From assembly GCA_032622095.1 (NCBI GenBank), contig CP136061.1, forward strand, positions 83,426,324 through 83,490,323: 64,000 nt of DNA, given 5' to 3'. Each line of letters opens with the position of its first letter. Position 1 is the first letter of the stretch. A program made the position numbers and the translations under genes. The notes under the pieces were generated by a model. It had not been told where the DNA came from. It saw only the letters and a list, made by a program, of their open reading frames with translations, and did no database searches. Below, piece after piece: positions 1 through 11,308 of this stretch. Origin of the DNA: Siphonodentalium dalli. Taxonomy: Eukaryota; Mollusca; Scaphopoda; Gadilida; Siphonodentaliidae.

Positions 1-764
1 GACTGGGGAGGAAAGCATGTACCATCTGTCACCCAACTCAACTACTTGTATGTTACTTTTAAAACTCCAAATTGCTGCAATTTTGTTGAAATATAATATG
101 AGGGAACTACTACTAGCAGCTAGTGTATATTTAGTATAGAAAGGGCTGAATTAAAATGGTTTCAAGTATGACTATGAGTAGAATAATTATGTGTGTTGTA
201 GTTAATGAGTGATGAGGGATGTGGCTTGTTGGGTGTGCCAATGAATTTAGTCATGAAAAGGGTAAAATCCAAGATGGCCAGTGACGACCATATTCTTTAA
301 CAAATTTCGGAAGCTATCATTCGCTCCAAACTAGAGATAATGCCCAGGAGATCCTTATGATGTTGGTGCAAAATATCTCAGATCGAAGTACTTAATATCT
401 TAGGCTAAAACTGTTTGAGATCATTTCGATACTCAAGCGATAGTTTACATTTTCAAATATCTAATAAATATCATGGCAGCCATGGAATGCCAACTGTTGA
501 ACTTTTTGTCATTATTATGGGGTTAGCTAATTTCAAGATTTGGAATGTTTTTGAGATCGTCTGGATAGTTTAAGTTCTTAACTTTGTGATATTTTGAGTA
601 CATTATATTATTTTCTACAAATTGTATTATATAACTATCTAAATGGTCATGCATGTGTTCGAATTTCAAACTCAGTATCGAAGGGAGAGCAAGTTTGGAA
701 AACAGATTGGTTCGCGGGTTGTTGCAATTTATGAACTCAACCAACGAAGGATCTCTGTCCAAGT
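1..764. other. spacer, no gene recognised
   Basis: AT-rich sequence. The short open frames here have no recognisable domain and overlap each other on both strands. The last 8 bases (757-764, GTCCAAGT) are the left target-site duplication of the hAT element that follows. Confidence 0.6.
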
Positions 765-944
765 CAGGGTTCGTGCTGTCCCAAAATTTCCAGGTGCCAA
801 CAATGTTGCCATTTGCATTATTTTTAGAGTCACTTTATACTTTCTGTTGCCACTTTTTTTCCGACCAATATATTTTGGAGCCACTTTTGAATTTTTTTTT
901 TTTTTTTAGTAATATATAGTAATATTTAGTAATATATATATATA

Positions 945-1160
945 TCAATTGTTGAAAATTCTTCGTGATTTCATTTCTGACCATTTATGAAATGCCTTGC
1001 CAAAGTCAAATTCTGACATTAAAGGTCCTTCAATGGTAATTTTCATAAGAACATTTAAGTGAGGCACTGACAGTCTATTTCTCGATCTCGTCTTAATCAT
1101 GTTCTGATACGAGAACGCCTTCTCACAATTAACTGTGGAGACCGACAGTTGTTTGAGCAT
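945..1160 (-). pseudogene. hAT transposase C-terminal dimerisation region (fragment)
   Basis: A 71-residue frame. The motif N-CEKAFS followed by IKT-R-RNRLS and LNVLM resembles the conserved C-terminal hAT dimerisation region, where S-x-x-CERxFS / K-x-RNRLS-x-x-x-L-x-x-L-M is typical. It lies downstream, on the same strand, of the N-terminal fragment at 1350-1673. Only about 190 bp separates the two, so the DDE/RNase-H-like catalytic core (normally several hundred residues) is deleted. This is the relic of a transposase, not a working enzyme. Confidence 0.75.
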
Positions 1161-1349
1161 TCTTCATCGATTTGCAGTCTCGGAGTATTTGTACAGCGGC
1201 ATGGTGCGAGTAACAATAAATATGCCATTAAACATATTTAATTACCACTCTTTTAGTAACAATAACACTTTGTCAAAATTAATAGAGATTTTCGGACGAT
1301 CCGAGTAAACCCTTTCTTCATGATACTACAACCAGTTACGAACATGTTG

Positions 1350-1673
1350 TTAACATTCGCAGCACGGCATGTAGAACAGAACATAATTTATTTTGTCTCC
1401 ATCGAATGATAGCCATTCGCGAGATATTTTCCACTCATTTCGGAATTTTCGTTTTGGCGAACTTGCAACTTTTTGTCGCGTTCTCGTGACATTGGACACT
1501 AGTATGTTGCTCGGTTTAGGTGGTGTAGCACACGTCGATGTTAAATCAACCACTGTGTTTGGACTATCGGTATTATCTGAATGTCCGAAGAAATCAGTAA
1601 CTTTCTTCATTTTAGGAGGATGTTGCATGTCTGATGTATTGTTGCTAAAATCTAACTTGCGCTTACGATTCAT
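1350..1673 (-). pseudogene. hAT transposase N-terminal zinc-finger region (fragment)
   Basis: A 107-residue frame. A low-complexity basic leader with KKVTDFF and PKPSN is followed by KRKFRNEW and W-L-S-F-D, ending in a CCEC motif. This resembles the TTF/BED-like zinc-binding N-terminus of ZNF862-type hAT proteins, where KRKF-x-x-x-W-L-x-W precedes the metal-binding cysteines. The frame stops just after the first cysteines, where the internal deletion begins. It starts 38 bp from the inner edge of the inverted duplication, so its own promoter region has been displaced or interrupted. Confidence 0.55.
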
Positions 1674-1864
1674 ATTTGTTGTATGTCACATGTGCAGTTT
1701 GTGAAAACTCAGCAGGAACAGGATTTGCGTGCCCGCCCGAAGGGCGGCACGAGGACGGTGGTGGGCTCACCCGGAGGTCGCCCTTACGCCCTGTCTTAGA
1801 TTTTCTTGGTTTTGTGAGTACCAGTCTAGGTCTTGGCTCAGGAGGGTCAGGTGAGGTCGGGTTC

Positions 1865-2674
1865 TTAGCTTTTGTTCTTTTTCTTTTTCTTTTTCTTGTC
1901 TTCCTTCTTTTTCTTCTTCTTCGGTGGTGGTGAAGTGGAAGATCTTGATGATGATGATGATGAAGGGAGAGGTGAGATCGGCAGAGATGCTCTGTCGTAC
2001 TCGTCATTATACATTTTCATTTTCTTCAGGATGTCGTCTACGTCGATGGTACTTAGTTCGATGTGCCTCATGACTTGGGCGGCCGAGTCTTCGGTTGAGG
2101 GTGAAGTCTCTGGCTCTTTCTCTTGGTAATCCGGTGTCTTCGGAACGAAGTCGGAGGGGTCCTCGTCTTCGTCTTCAGTATCGGTATCCTCGTCTGGTCG
2201 TGGTGGTGATGCTGGTGATGGTGGTGGTGGTTCCATCTCCTGGACGACAGACTGGGCCGGGTTCTCAGCTGGATGGGCGATGTCGACTGGTGAAGTTCCG
2301 GTCGATTTCTTCGCTTTCAATGCAGCGAGTCTTTCGGCGTCTCTCTTTTTCATCGATGGTGTTTTCTTTTTCTTCTTTCTCATCTTCTGTCGAGGCTTCC
2401 GAGCTGATTCGGTAATATCCGAGCCCTTCCCGGTAGGGAGCCCTGAAAAGAGCTTTGCCGGGCCGGACTGGAAGTCCAGAATCAGCTGGTATCCGCCTTT
2501 GTGAGCGTGGAATGACCAGCTCAAACAAGGCGTGACATGCAGGGCTTCCAGCATGCTGGTGACACTAATTGGGATTAGCGGTGGCGAGTTCATCCTGAGA
2601 GGTGGCGATCCAAGCTCTCTGGAGATCCGACTGCGACTGCGACTGCGATGTGAAAACTCAGTTACGAATGACAT
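1865..2674 (-). CDS. lysine/serine-rich charged ORF in hAT hairpin, intact arm
   Basis: A 269-residue open frame, function not recognised. Order of features: a short S/R-rich start; a folded-looking segment at about 25-90 with two cysteine/tryptophan sites and the run GGYQLILDF; a basic KKKKK block near 100; an acidic block at about 165-185; a poly-serine stretch near 245; and a lysine-rich C-terminus of more than 20 residues. The composition suggests a nucleic-acid-binding or nuclear protein, which is inference only. It runs in the same direction as the transposase pieces and may be cargo or a second element ORF. A second copy in the opposite arm is broken by a stop codon. A proper host gene is less likely because it sits wholly within a transposon. 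Confidence 0.45.
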   Translation of the reverse strand: MSFVTEFSHRSRSRSRISRELGSPPLRMNSPPLIPISVTSMLEALHVTPCLSWSFHAHKGGYQLILDFQSGPAKLFSGLPTGKGSDITESARKPRQKMRKKKKKTPSMKKRDAERLAALKAKKSTGTSPVDIAHPAENPAQSVVQEMEPPPPSPASPPRPDEDTDTEDEDEDPSDFVPKTPDYQEKEPETSPSTEDSAAQVMRHIELSTIDVDDILKKMKMYNDEYDRASLPISPLPSSSSSSRSSTSPPPKKKKKKEDKKKKKKKNKS

Positions 2675-2927
2675 ATTTATGGTAATTTATCTAACACCTA
2701 CTATCAATACACAGCTTCCTAACGATGTAGACTCGAGGACGCCCTTTGTTTGGCTAATGTTTGTCAAATTAGAGTCAATAGCCGTGCTTATATAGTGTTA
2801 TTATCGAGTAGAAATTCGAAACCCTTTCATCACAGCGATAAAATAAGTCGATCTGACATAAGCCGCGAATCTATTACAAGCTTTTAATTAGGACCCAATT
2901 AGCTATGTCGCGACCGGATATCAATGT

Positions 2928-3812
2928 GTGTTTTGTTTCCGACCGATTGACTGTAAATTTAAGCTTTATTATATGCCCGATGGGTACAAATTGCCAAATG
3001 CCAAAAAGCTAGGTGCCACATCGTCATCGTTTTTCATCATCATCATTCGCAGTCGGACCTCCAGAGAGCTTGGATCGCCACCTCTCAGGATGAACTCGCC
3101 ACCGCTAATCCCAATTAGTGTCACCAGCATGCTGGAAGCCCTGCATGTCACGCCTTGTTTGAGCTGGTCATTCCACGCTCACAAAGGCGGATACCAGCTG
3201 ATTCTGGACTTCCAGTCCGGCCCGGCAAAGCTCTTTTCGGGGCTCCCTACCGGGAAGGGCTCGGATATTACCGAACCAGCTCGGAAGCCTCGACAGAAGA
3301 CGAGAAAGAAGAAAAAGAAAACACCATCGATGAAAAAGAGAGATGCCGAAAGACTCGCTGCATGGAAAGCGAAGAAATCGACCGGAACTTCACCAGTCGA
3401 CCTCGCCCATCCAGCTGAGAACCCGGCCCAGTCTGTCGTCCAGGAGATGGAACCACCATCACCAGCATAACCACCACGACCAGACGAGGATACCGATACT
3501 GAAGACGAAGACGAGGACCCCTCCGACTTCGTTCCGAAGACACCGGAGTACCCGGAGTACCAAGAGAAAGAGCCAGAGACTTCACCCTCAACCGAAGATT
3601 CGGCCGCCCAAGTCATGAGGAACATCGACCTAAGTACCATCAACGTAGACGACATCCTGAAGATAATGTATAATGACGAGTACGTCAGACCTTCTTTGCC
3701 GATCTCACCTCTTCCTTCATCATCATCATCAAGATCTTCCACTTCACCACCACCGAAGAAGAAGAAAAAGAAGGAAGACAAGAAAAAGAAAAAGAAAAAG
3801 AACAAAAGCTAA
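2928..3812 (+). pseudogene. mirror copy of the charged ORF, broken
   Basis: From about 3048 the plus-strand frame reproduces the charged protein of 1865-2674 with few substitutions. A TAA at about 3468-3470, where the other arm has a serine TCA codon, ends it after 180 residues. Coding similarity continues in the same frame to the lysine-rich tail at about 3812, with small deletions relative to the other arm. The first 40 residues come from the unique loop and differ from the intact copy. It is the decayed partner of an inverted gene duplication. Confidence 0.75.
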
Positions 3813-4193
3813 GAACCCAACCTCACCTGACCCTCCTGAGCCTAGGCCTAGACTGGTTCCCAATACCAAGAAAACTCAAGACAGGGCGTAAGGGCGACCT
3901 CCGGGTGAGCCCACACCGTCCTCGTGCCGCCCTTCGGGCGGGCACGCAAATCCTGTTCCTGCCTGCCACTTTTTGTAGCCAATCGGGATTTTTTTGGAGC
4001 CATTTCATTTTTTTTATAGCAATTTGCTAATTTGGCAATAGGCAGCGCGAACCCTGGTCCAAGTCCATAACATATTACCCCCCCCCCCCCTGTTCTCAAC
4101 CCCCCTCCCCGTTCTGTATATTCAATCCGATTTGTCACCAAATGCTGAGTTCAATAAATTATAATAAAGCATGTTTTCAAATAGCTGTTTCAT

Positions 4194-4317
4194 CACAGGA
4201 GCCTGGAATTTGGCCTCTTTTATTGGCGGAACCAGCACCCGGGACCGCAGGTCGGTCCCGGTGGTGGTTCCGCCAATAAAAGAGGGGTTTTTTTTTATCT
4301 AATTCCAAGCTCCTGTG
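4194..4317. repeat. short hairpin-forming inverted repeat (MITE-like)
   Basis: The outer arms are CACAGGAGC and GCTCCTGTG. Inside, CCTCTTTTATTGGCGGAACC pairs with its complement, around a second small palindrome GGGACCGCAGGTCGGTCCC. The 124-bp unit would fold into one long stem. No ORF and no clear target duplication were seen. Confidence 0.7.
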
Positions 4318-4637
4318 GTAGGCCTAGTTAGCATGTTTGAGCCGTGACCAATTGGTTGATTGAGACCAACCGACGTCGGTGTCATCAGCACATATACTCA
4401 AGTCCATCAAACTCGTGAATTCCTCGAGACCAATATAGGTATATCTATTACGTACCGCATGCAAAGGTGGGCATGTGGCACCTCGATATACTATCGAGAA
4501 CCGTTCGAATAATTACAGTTCTCTAGTGAGGTGTAAAGTGTGTGACATTGTGAAGATGCACACAGAAATGCATGGGGTAACGTTATTCTCCGTTTCTTTC
4601 AGTACTTCTTAAAATCTACATGTTATCCTGTTTCTGG

Positions 4638-4877
4638 ATCTGGAAATTTTGTGTATAAGCTATATAATTATGTTACTACAAGCGGATTCGATCGATGTCT
4701 ACTCGTCTGTCGAAACCATCACCGGCTTGCAAGACATGGAGATAGCAACTTACATGCATCAGCATCTGGAAATTTTGTGTATAAGCTATGTTATTTCAAG
4801 CGGATTCGACCGATGTCTACTCATCGAAACCATCAACGGCTTGCAAGACATGGAGATAGCAACTTAAATGCACCAGT
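4638..4877. repeat. two-copy tandem direct repeat, period 126 bp
   Basis: Both units start with ATCTGGAAATTTTGTGTATA (4638 and 4764) and continue through GCGGATTCGA and ACATGGAGATAGCAACTTA. The second unit has a few substitutions and a short deletion. The overlapping short ORFs are products of the repeat. Confidence 0.85.
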
Positions 4878-6226
4878 ATTCCAGCATGGTCTATATTGTG
4901 TTGCATATCGTTATATTGTGAATAGTATTGCACGCCTGACATCAACGCGACCTACAGAACACAATGTACGACATAAATTCATCAGCTTATGGTTATTCAC
5001 TTGGATGGAAATTCTTACTCGTCCTGTGTTGTGCATTCAATTAGATGCCAAAATTCGGCATGCATCGGTGTGTCAATAATCGGCATTGAAAGGATGTGTG
5101 TTCTTCTTGTTGTTGCAGTTACATCAGTAATTAACCATAACGATAACCCATGCAGGTGGGTAAATTTCAGATATTCAAGGAGGTGAATATAACATGTTTT
5201 CTCTCGGGATATGATTTCTTCAGAAGGGTTGTCAATCTATATATACGAAACAGTTGCTTCATACAAGCCAAAGCCCTACATACATATATGCATGAGCCAT
5301 GAGAACACTGAATCCAGTTCATGACACATCATGAAAATATTATATTTGATATAATATGTTGGGTTTCTATACATAAATTAATTTGTATGGATCCACGAGT
5401 TTAATTTCTCCCAGATAAATCATCCCAACATATACAAGAAGCGTCATACGTATGTGCATAGATACAAATAAGCTGTGTAATTGCTCATTTCATAATATGT
5501 TTACAGATAAAATTAATTGGCATATTGAATGCATATACTCAGAACAGTATCATGGACTATTTTGAAAACGGCATGCAAAAACGCGATATTCTTTCTGACG
5601 TGACATGTTCTATCACCATGCACGAAGTTCCCCCTAAATATATAACATTACTGGTAGTAAACGAGCAATTACTAGGTTTAATTTAATCATATGCACTTTG
5701 GGCCGTTTCAAATTTTGCACATCCACATCAGATCATCCTCCAGAAAAATGATGTTCGAAGAAGATATAACCTGACTAAAATTTAAAGCCACATATAATGT
5801 TTGAATATTTTTTCCCCAACATTATCGAGAGCACAAAATCGCAAAATGAGCAGAATTGAGCTGAAATAAACATTTCTGGATGGTAAAGGAATATATGAGC
5901 TAACAAAAAATATGTAGCGCTTTCGATAACTTTATTTTCTTTAGAGTGAGTGGATGGTCAAGATTCTTAAAATCAACAACTATTAGCATGTCATTTTGTC
6001 TTTATTTATATCGGCAGACATTTTGTTCTATATATTTCATTTTCTTCGAGTTTTATACTTGTGAATTTAAATAATATTTCCAATTATAATACGTTGAAGT
6101 TGCAAATATTATGTGGAACTTTGTATGTATAAATTGGTGTGTTGTATCTCAGCAGATGTTAATGTTATAAAGACGCTCTGATGTGAGGGGAATCGCTCCT
6201 ACGAATGGAGCATCGATCCGTTCTAT
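4878..6226. other. spacer, nothing recognised
   Basis: AT-rich non-coding sequence. No domain, repeat structure or RNA gene was recognised on either strand. Confidence 0.5.
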
Positions 6227-6610
6227 CGTTGGGCCAACGTCATTTCTATCGTTGGGCCAAGGTTGGGCCAACTATGGCTGTTGCCGCTGGCTCGGCGTCG
6301 GATCCCGTCGTCGACTCGACGGTGGTTCGACGTCGAGCCGACGTTTCGTGCGCCGTCGGGCACCCGACGTTGAAACGACGTCGAACCAACGGTATATTCT
6401 ACCATTAATACGTTGGCCCAACGTCGTATTAATAGTAGAATACACCGTTGGTTCGACGTCGTTTCAACGTCGGGTCCCCGACGGCGCGCCAACGTCGGCT
6501 CGACGACGAGCCACCGTCGAGTCGACGACGGGATCCGACGCCGAGCCAGCGGCAACAGCCATAGTTGGCCCAACGTTGGCCCAACGATAGAAATGACGTT
6601 GGCCCAACGT
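6227..6610. mobile_element. near-perfect palindromic MITE
   Basis: Two arms of about 190 bp meet around 6418 with almost no loop. The ends read CGTTGGGCCAACGT and its complement, and the motif TTGGGCCAAC recurs several times within each arm and at the centre. The arms are GC-rich and CpG-rich (GACGTCGAACC, CCGACGGCGC), unlike the surrounding AT-rich DNA. No coding sequence. It is a foldback-type non-autonomous element; its superfamily is not assigned. Confidence 0.85.
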
Positions 6611-6719
6611 GTGTGTGCTATCTGGGTATTGTCATGACAACTCCACACCTGCTTACCATTGTTAGTCGGGAACACTTAGGCGAAGAACTGTGATTGTACC
6701 ATATCCAAATAAAACTCCA

Positions 6720-7120
6720 CCAAATCCAAAATGGCGCCCACAATGGCGGACAGATTTTGAAAAATTACCGAAATTTCCTCATATTCACATCATTGGGCAT
6801 TATTGTCGAGACAACTCCAACCATGCTGACAGTTGAGATGGAAAATACTGGGGTGAAGTAATTACCTTGCATGTCTAACAATAAATTATTTTTCAAATCG
6901 AAGATGGCGGCCAAAATGGGGACCAAAATTTGAAAACAAGCTCACATTCCTTTACTTTATTACAATGGGCGTTATTGTTACGCGAATTCTGCCCACAATT
7001 ACTTGTTCATATGGGACATTGATATGAAGTATTAAGTTGAGTTTGGCAAACTCTTACAGTCAAGATGGCGGCAAAACTAGCGGCCAAAAATTGAAAAGAA
7101 TTCGATATTTTCACATACTA
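6720..7120. repeat. diverged tandem repeat with AAGATGGCGGC motif
   Basis: Three diverged units start near 6729, 6904 and 7064, each with ATGGCGGCC-like DNA followed by a TTTGAAAA stretch; the first two are also followed by GGGC(A/G)TTATTGT. Period is about 165-175 bp. The last unit lies inside the left arm of the old inverted repeat at 7019-9338. GATGGCGGC resembles a YY1-type site, but no function is shown here. Confidence 0.55.
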
Positions 7121-9338
7121 ATTTCAACTTTTTGTCATAATATCGATCTGTATGGACGAAACGGTACATAATATAAGCCATCTATTAGTTCCAACATAAG
7201 TCATAGCCTTTTGGAAAGATGTAAATCCACAATTTATAATCGCGATTTGGCATATCAAAATTCATTCTCCACGAAGCGCCCATACTGACCGTAATTGTAC
7301 ATGTATATAGGTGTGCCGAATAGTCATATCATGACTTCCAAGAATCAAAACAACAGTAACTGAGCTTATTCTGATTTGCCACATTCAGTATTATCTGGAA
7401 CAGTTCCGGTCGCTTCGTCAGATTAATCTAGCTCGCTCACACCAACATAGTTTTCTACACTTCTTTGTAGAAGGGTCCCACATGATCCGAAGAACAATCT
7501 TGTTGGTGTCCAGCAATCGTCTCACTGAACAGATCTAATCAGATAATAACAATACACACCGTGCTAGTTTGTAGGGATGTGTCATGATAGTGGAAATTAA
7601 ATTGGACCATGACTGCACCGCCCCTTCTTTGGGTATGTTTTAGATTCAGACAGGATTTCATATGTGGCTTTGCTTTCCTTGTATGTTAAGATTGTATGTT
7701 CCCATCCGTTTGGAAGCCGTTCTTAATAAACTTGACCAGGCCTGTACCATTGGCTACTGATATATAGGCCCCATACAGACTGTGATGTAGTCCTAAAGGC
7801 GACACATTTGATAGTTGTTTGATGTCATACTCACGCTGGGTGGTGGTGGGTATGGTTCAAGAAAGTACAAATGCCACCAACACAAGGGTGAAATGTTCAA
7901 CGTGAAGAGCATCCAGAGGAATGTTACGCTGATGAGACCTTGCATTCAGTTCAGCATACGTTGGGTACACCAAGTGATGTCTTGGTAACATCACCATGCC
8001 GACCATTTGTCTACATGAGACATATTTTAACTACTCTATTCTAGTGTTATATATAAAGCTATATGGTCATAACGGTCACGTTCCCCAACGTCCAGAGCCA
8101 TTGCCGTCGACTATAACTTGTTCTTTAAATACATAGTGAAATAAATGCACCACTGTTCCTGACATTTTCTTGAATAATACGGCCCACATACTGACACTAA
8201 CCATGAGAGAGGATAACAAAAACATACCTTAATACTATAAAGACATTATCCTTTGGTCCATCCGACTGTTCTGCGGGACGCTAGCATACTATTATCCAGT
8301 CAAAATTGTACGTCTGGTCAAGTTGAATCAGAACGGCTTCGAAACAGATGTGGAAATACAATCTTGCCATACCAAAAAACACCAACACGCATGGCAGTCT
8401 ATACCTTAAACATGCACCAGGTGTATGGGTGGTGTATACCATGGCCAATTTCATTCCCACTATCATGGCGCATGTCCACAAACTAGCACCGTGAGTACTT
8501 CTCTGCTTGGATCTATTTGACGAGCCGACTGCGGGACGTCACAGTTTGCTTAGGATCATGGACAAGAAGTGTGGGAAGTCGGTACATTATGGTCTTCTCC
8601 TTAGCAGATAGACATCTGTTCAAGGAAATGAGACTGCTACCAACCGTCGAAACATTATCGAAATTGTCCAGGTATGCCAATGCGTGAGTTTGTGAGTTGA
8701 CGAACCATCTATTGAGAAGTGACTAGTAACTGGTTCGTCAGGTGTACATGTCGTTATCCAAATGGGGTATGATACACATACATAGAGATGACCTTCTGTT
8801 AGCTTGTATACTCATCGACCAAATGCCATTCTAATTCAAGATGACGCACAAATCCCATATTTAGCAAATATTTAAAATAGTAAGCTGAACACTGGACATT
8901 GAATTGTTTGAAACGTTATGATTTGAGGGGCCATTATCCCAGAAAGTGTTGAATACTTTGTCGGTGTGAGCGACCTAGATTTATCAAACAAAGAAATGAA
9001 AGCCGGTCCAGATAATTATGGACGTGACGTGGCAAATCAGAATCTGATATCAGGTAATTGTTCTAATATGAATATTCGGCCGCGTTAAGCGGAGAATGGA
9101 TTTCGAAATGCCACATCGCGATATTAATTTATTGTGGGTTTTCGTCTTTCCAGAAAGATACGAGCTATGGTATGCGTTCTGATACGTTGAACTAATACGC
9201 TCATGTACACTTTCGTCCATACATACCGATATTATTACAAATATATGAAAATATCGATTTCTTTTAAATTTCTGGCCGCCAATTTAGCCACCATCTTGAC
9301 CGTAAGTATTGCCAAACTCAAATGAATACTTCATATCA
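7019..9338. mobile_element. old diverged long inverted repeat element
   Basis: The left arm (about 7019-7510) aligns in reverse complement with about 8885-9338. Examples are TTGATATGAAGTATT with AATACTTCATATCAA, the block CTGATTTGCCAC with its complement near 9040, and CTAG(C/G)TCGCTCACACC with its complement near 8963. Identity is clearly lower than in the other inverted repeats here, so this one is old. The 1.4-kb interior has no convincing ORF. A truncated TTAA-MITE abuts the right arm. It is probably the carcass of a DNA transposon with long terminal inverted repeats. Confidence 0.6.
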
Positions 9339-9340
9339 AA

Positions 9341-9632
9341 GTATCTGTTTGTAAACATGTATTATTACCCCTGTCCGGAAAAGCTACTATCAATTAATTT
9401 TGATTTTATTTCGAATATTAAATCGGGACCGTTTATGCGTCTATTTTTTTTAACAGACCATTCGGATGATACCATATTACGATATAGAGCACTGGGCTGT
9501 TCCTATGGCTACCAACCGAACGTCAAATGTCCCATATTGATTGTTTGTATTATTTTGTTCCACATACATAAGCAATATTTTATACCCCGGTAACTTTATA
9601 ATACATGTTTACAAAGAGATAATCCACCTTTA
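9341..9632 (-). mobile_element. TTAA-MITE family copy, truncated
   Basis: It matches the family best seen at 31437-31962: TGTTTGTAAACATGTATTA at one end, CTGTCCGGAAAAGC, TTTTATTTCGAATATTAAATC, then AAAGAGATAATCCACCT followed by TTAA at 9629-9632. The opposite end and part of the arm are missing. Confidence 0.75.
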
Positions 9633-9737
9633 AGGGAAAAATGTTAACATTTTGAGGACACTGTTTTACTATATGAATGTCTTCACAGTGGTGGGTTTAC
9701 ACACTCAATATGACTCGTTTGGTAAACGTTCACACAT

Positions 9738-9866
9738 GTTTATACCAGAAAATATTCGAACAATAAATCAATATTAATTTATAGAAGCCACTCCAGACAG
9801 GAGTCTTCGATTCATGTATAATATATTATACCCCGGAAACTATATCAAACGTGTTTCCAAAGAGAT
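9738..9866 (-). mobile_element. TTAA-MITE fragment
   Basis: One arm only: CCAGAAAATATTCGAA, AATCAATATTAATTTATAGAAGC, GACAGGAGTCTTCGATTCA, then TACCCCGGAAACTATAT and CCAAAGAGATA. It is a diverged piece of the same MITE family. Confidence 0.65.
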
Positions 9867-11033
9867 ATACGACATGCAACACTGAATAGTGATTGTAATA
9901 GCAATCAGATGTATCAGGAAAATTCAACCTCCTTTTGGTTTGAAAATGCCAACAAATGTTGTGTCACGTATGTATTTAGATCAAAGTTAGGAATCTATAG
10001 CCACACCCCCACACACACAAAAGACGCGCACACCATTTCGCAACGAACCAGGTGGGGTTATGACGTGGATGGATTTGGTGGTCGGTATGGTCCACCAACA
10101 GTGATGAACAGGGTTCCGTCTTATCAGGTTTGACATACCAAACCTTATGAAAGATCACTTACGACAAAAAAAATGTTTATTGTTTCATTGTTCAGTATCA
10201 CATCATATTGTACAATACAAATTGGCACACAATTGGATGTCAGCATGCACATTTGACCTTTGAGTAGACTGGCAGATAGCAATTTTCTTAGGTTCATATT
10301 CATTATGCCGATTAGTGGTGCTGTACATCTAGATAACAACTGTATATTGGTGTTATGTGAATTTGGGAAGCACTATTCAAAACTACTAGGAGAAATATAG
10401 GTCAGTTCATAGTCATAATCGTGATGAACATACCTGTAACATATCAGCCAGTGTGAAGGGGACACAAACAATATAATATAATGTTTAACAGTAATGTTAC
10501 CCAGATAAGGGAGTTTTGTTTCTTATGAAATGTACATCTGTAAGTTCAGGGGAAATGGAACACTAAAGATTTAGGAATCAGATTATAGCGTATTGGAATA
10601 TGAGTGAGCCCACATGGATTCTAATGAATGAACAATGTAGGCTCAACAATAATGGGAGGAATAACACGTTTGAATTCCGGGAAATCACTTGTTGAACGTG
10701 AGTCATTTGCTGTCTGAAACGAATAGTGGATTTAGGTAATCGAATATCCGTCCGTAGTATTCAAATAGTCGTGGGGTGGTTTCCCGACCGTTAGTACTCC
10801 GTTTGGAATTGAGCTATGAATTTATTCTGATAATAATTCAGGGCTCTGAAGAAACTGGCAGTATATGTATACTAATCGGGGGTGAGAAAACACCCCAGGA
10901 TACAATGTCCGGGTGGGTGTGTGGCTCTCAGCCCTCACCACATATGTTTCCAATGCCAAAAATGAGAATTCATGTTTAAACAATTGTCAGCTCTCTTCTC
11001 CCATTTCTCTAAAGATGATATATATCTTTTTAA
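9867..11033. other. spacer, nothing recognised
   Basis: No gene, RNA or repeat family could be supported. The short frames have no domain signature. The stretch around 10840-10960 is less AT-rich than its flanks but carries no recognised feature. Confidence 0.45.
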
Positions 11034-11300
11034 ACCCGTTTTAGATAGCTTCTGTTGTATAACGTATTAGATATGAAATAAAGAATTTTAAAAAAAAAGG
11101 AAAAAAAAGATATGAATCGAAGACCTCTGTCCGAAAATGCATATATCGATTAATATAGATTAAATTCGAATATGTGTTGGTACAAACATCGAAATAAAGT
11201 CAATATTAATTGACAAAAATGTTTCCGGACATGGGTCTTAAATTCATATTTATTATTTTTATACCCACGTAACTGTTAAATGAAGAGATAACATAACATA
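11034..11300. mobile_element. TTAA-MITE deletion derivative
   Basis: It keeps both arms of the MITE family in short form: ATGAATCGAAGACCTCTGTCCG then CGATTAATATAGATTAAATTCG, and AAGTCAATATTAATTGAC, TTTCCGGACATGGGTCTT and TTTTATACCCACGTAACT. Most of the central region is deleted and the ends are degraded. Confidence 0.6.
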
Positions 11301-11308
11301 ATTGTTAT

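Larger units (their letters stand above)
1712..3962. repeat. long inverted repeat (hairpin), arms about 0.93 kb
   Basis: The left arm (about 1712-2648) and right arm (about 3048-3962) are reverse complements with scattered substitutions and small in-frame indels, separated by a roughly 400-bp loop. The outer ends match exactly: GCAGGAACAGGATTTGCGTG at the left and its complement at the right. Both arms contain the same charged-protein ORF. No convincing target duplication was found at the outer edges. The arms could have arisen by inverted duplication inside the hAT element, or as a separate foldback insertion. A transcript across it could fold into a long double-stranded RNA. Confidence 0.9.
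765..4056 (-). mobile_element. hAT-superfamily DNA transposon, internally rearranged
   Basis: The left end reads CAGGGTTCGTGCTGTC and the right end, read inverted, CAGGGTTCGCGCTGCC: a 16-bp terminal inverted repeat with two mismatches. Perfect 8-bp direct repeats GTCCAAGT flank it at 757-764 and 4057-4064, the duplication length expected of hAT elements. Subterminal TGCCACTTTT and GGAGCCA motifs recur near both ends (about 848-890 and 3963-4005). On the minus strand it holds an N-terminal and a C-terminal piece of a hAT transposase (1350-1673 and 945-1160) with the catalytic middle missing. A 2.25-kb inverted duplication (1712-3962) lies between the transposase start and the right end. It therefore looks non-autonomous. 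The clean target duplication suggests the ends were still mobilised fairly recently. Confidence 0.9.

Noticed and set aside
1872..2129. Phenylalanine-rich and other frames opposite the charged ORF (also 3179-3805)
   Set aside because: Antisense of lysine-rich codons (AAG/AAA read as CTT/TTT); shadows.
6183..6675. 135- and 150-residue arginine/serine-rich frames on both strands
   Set aside because: They lie in a near-perfect palindrome, so mirrored frames on both strands are expected; stop-poor because of GC-rich CpG content.
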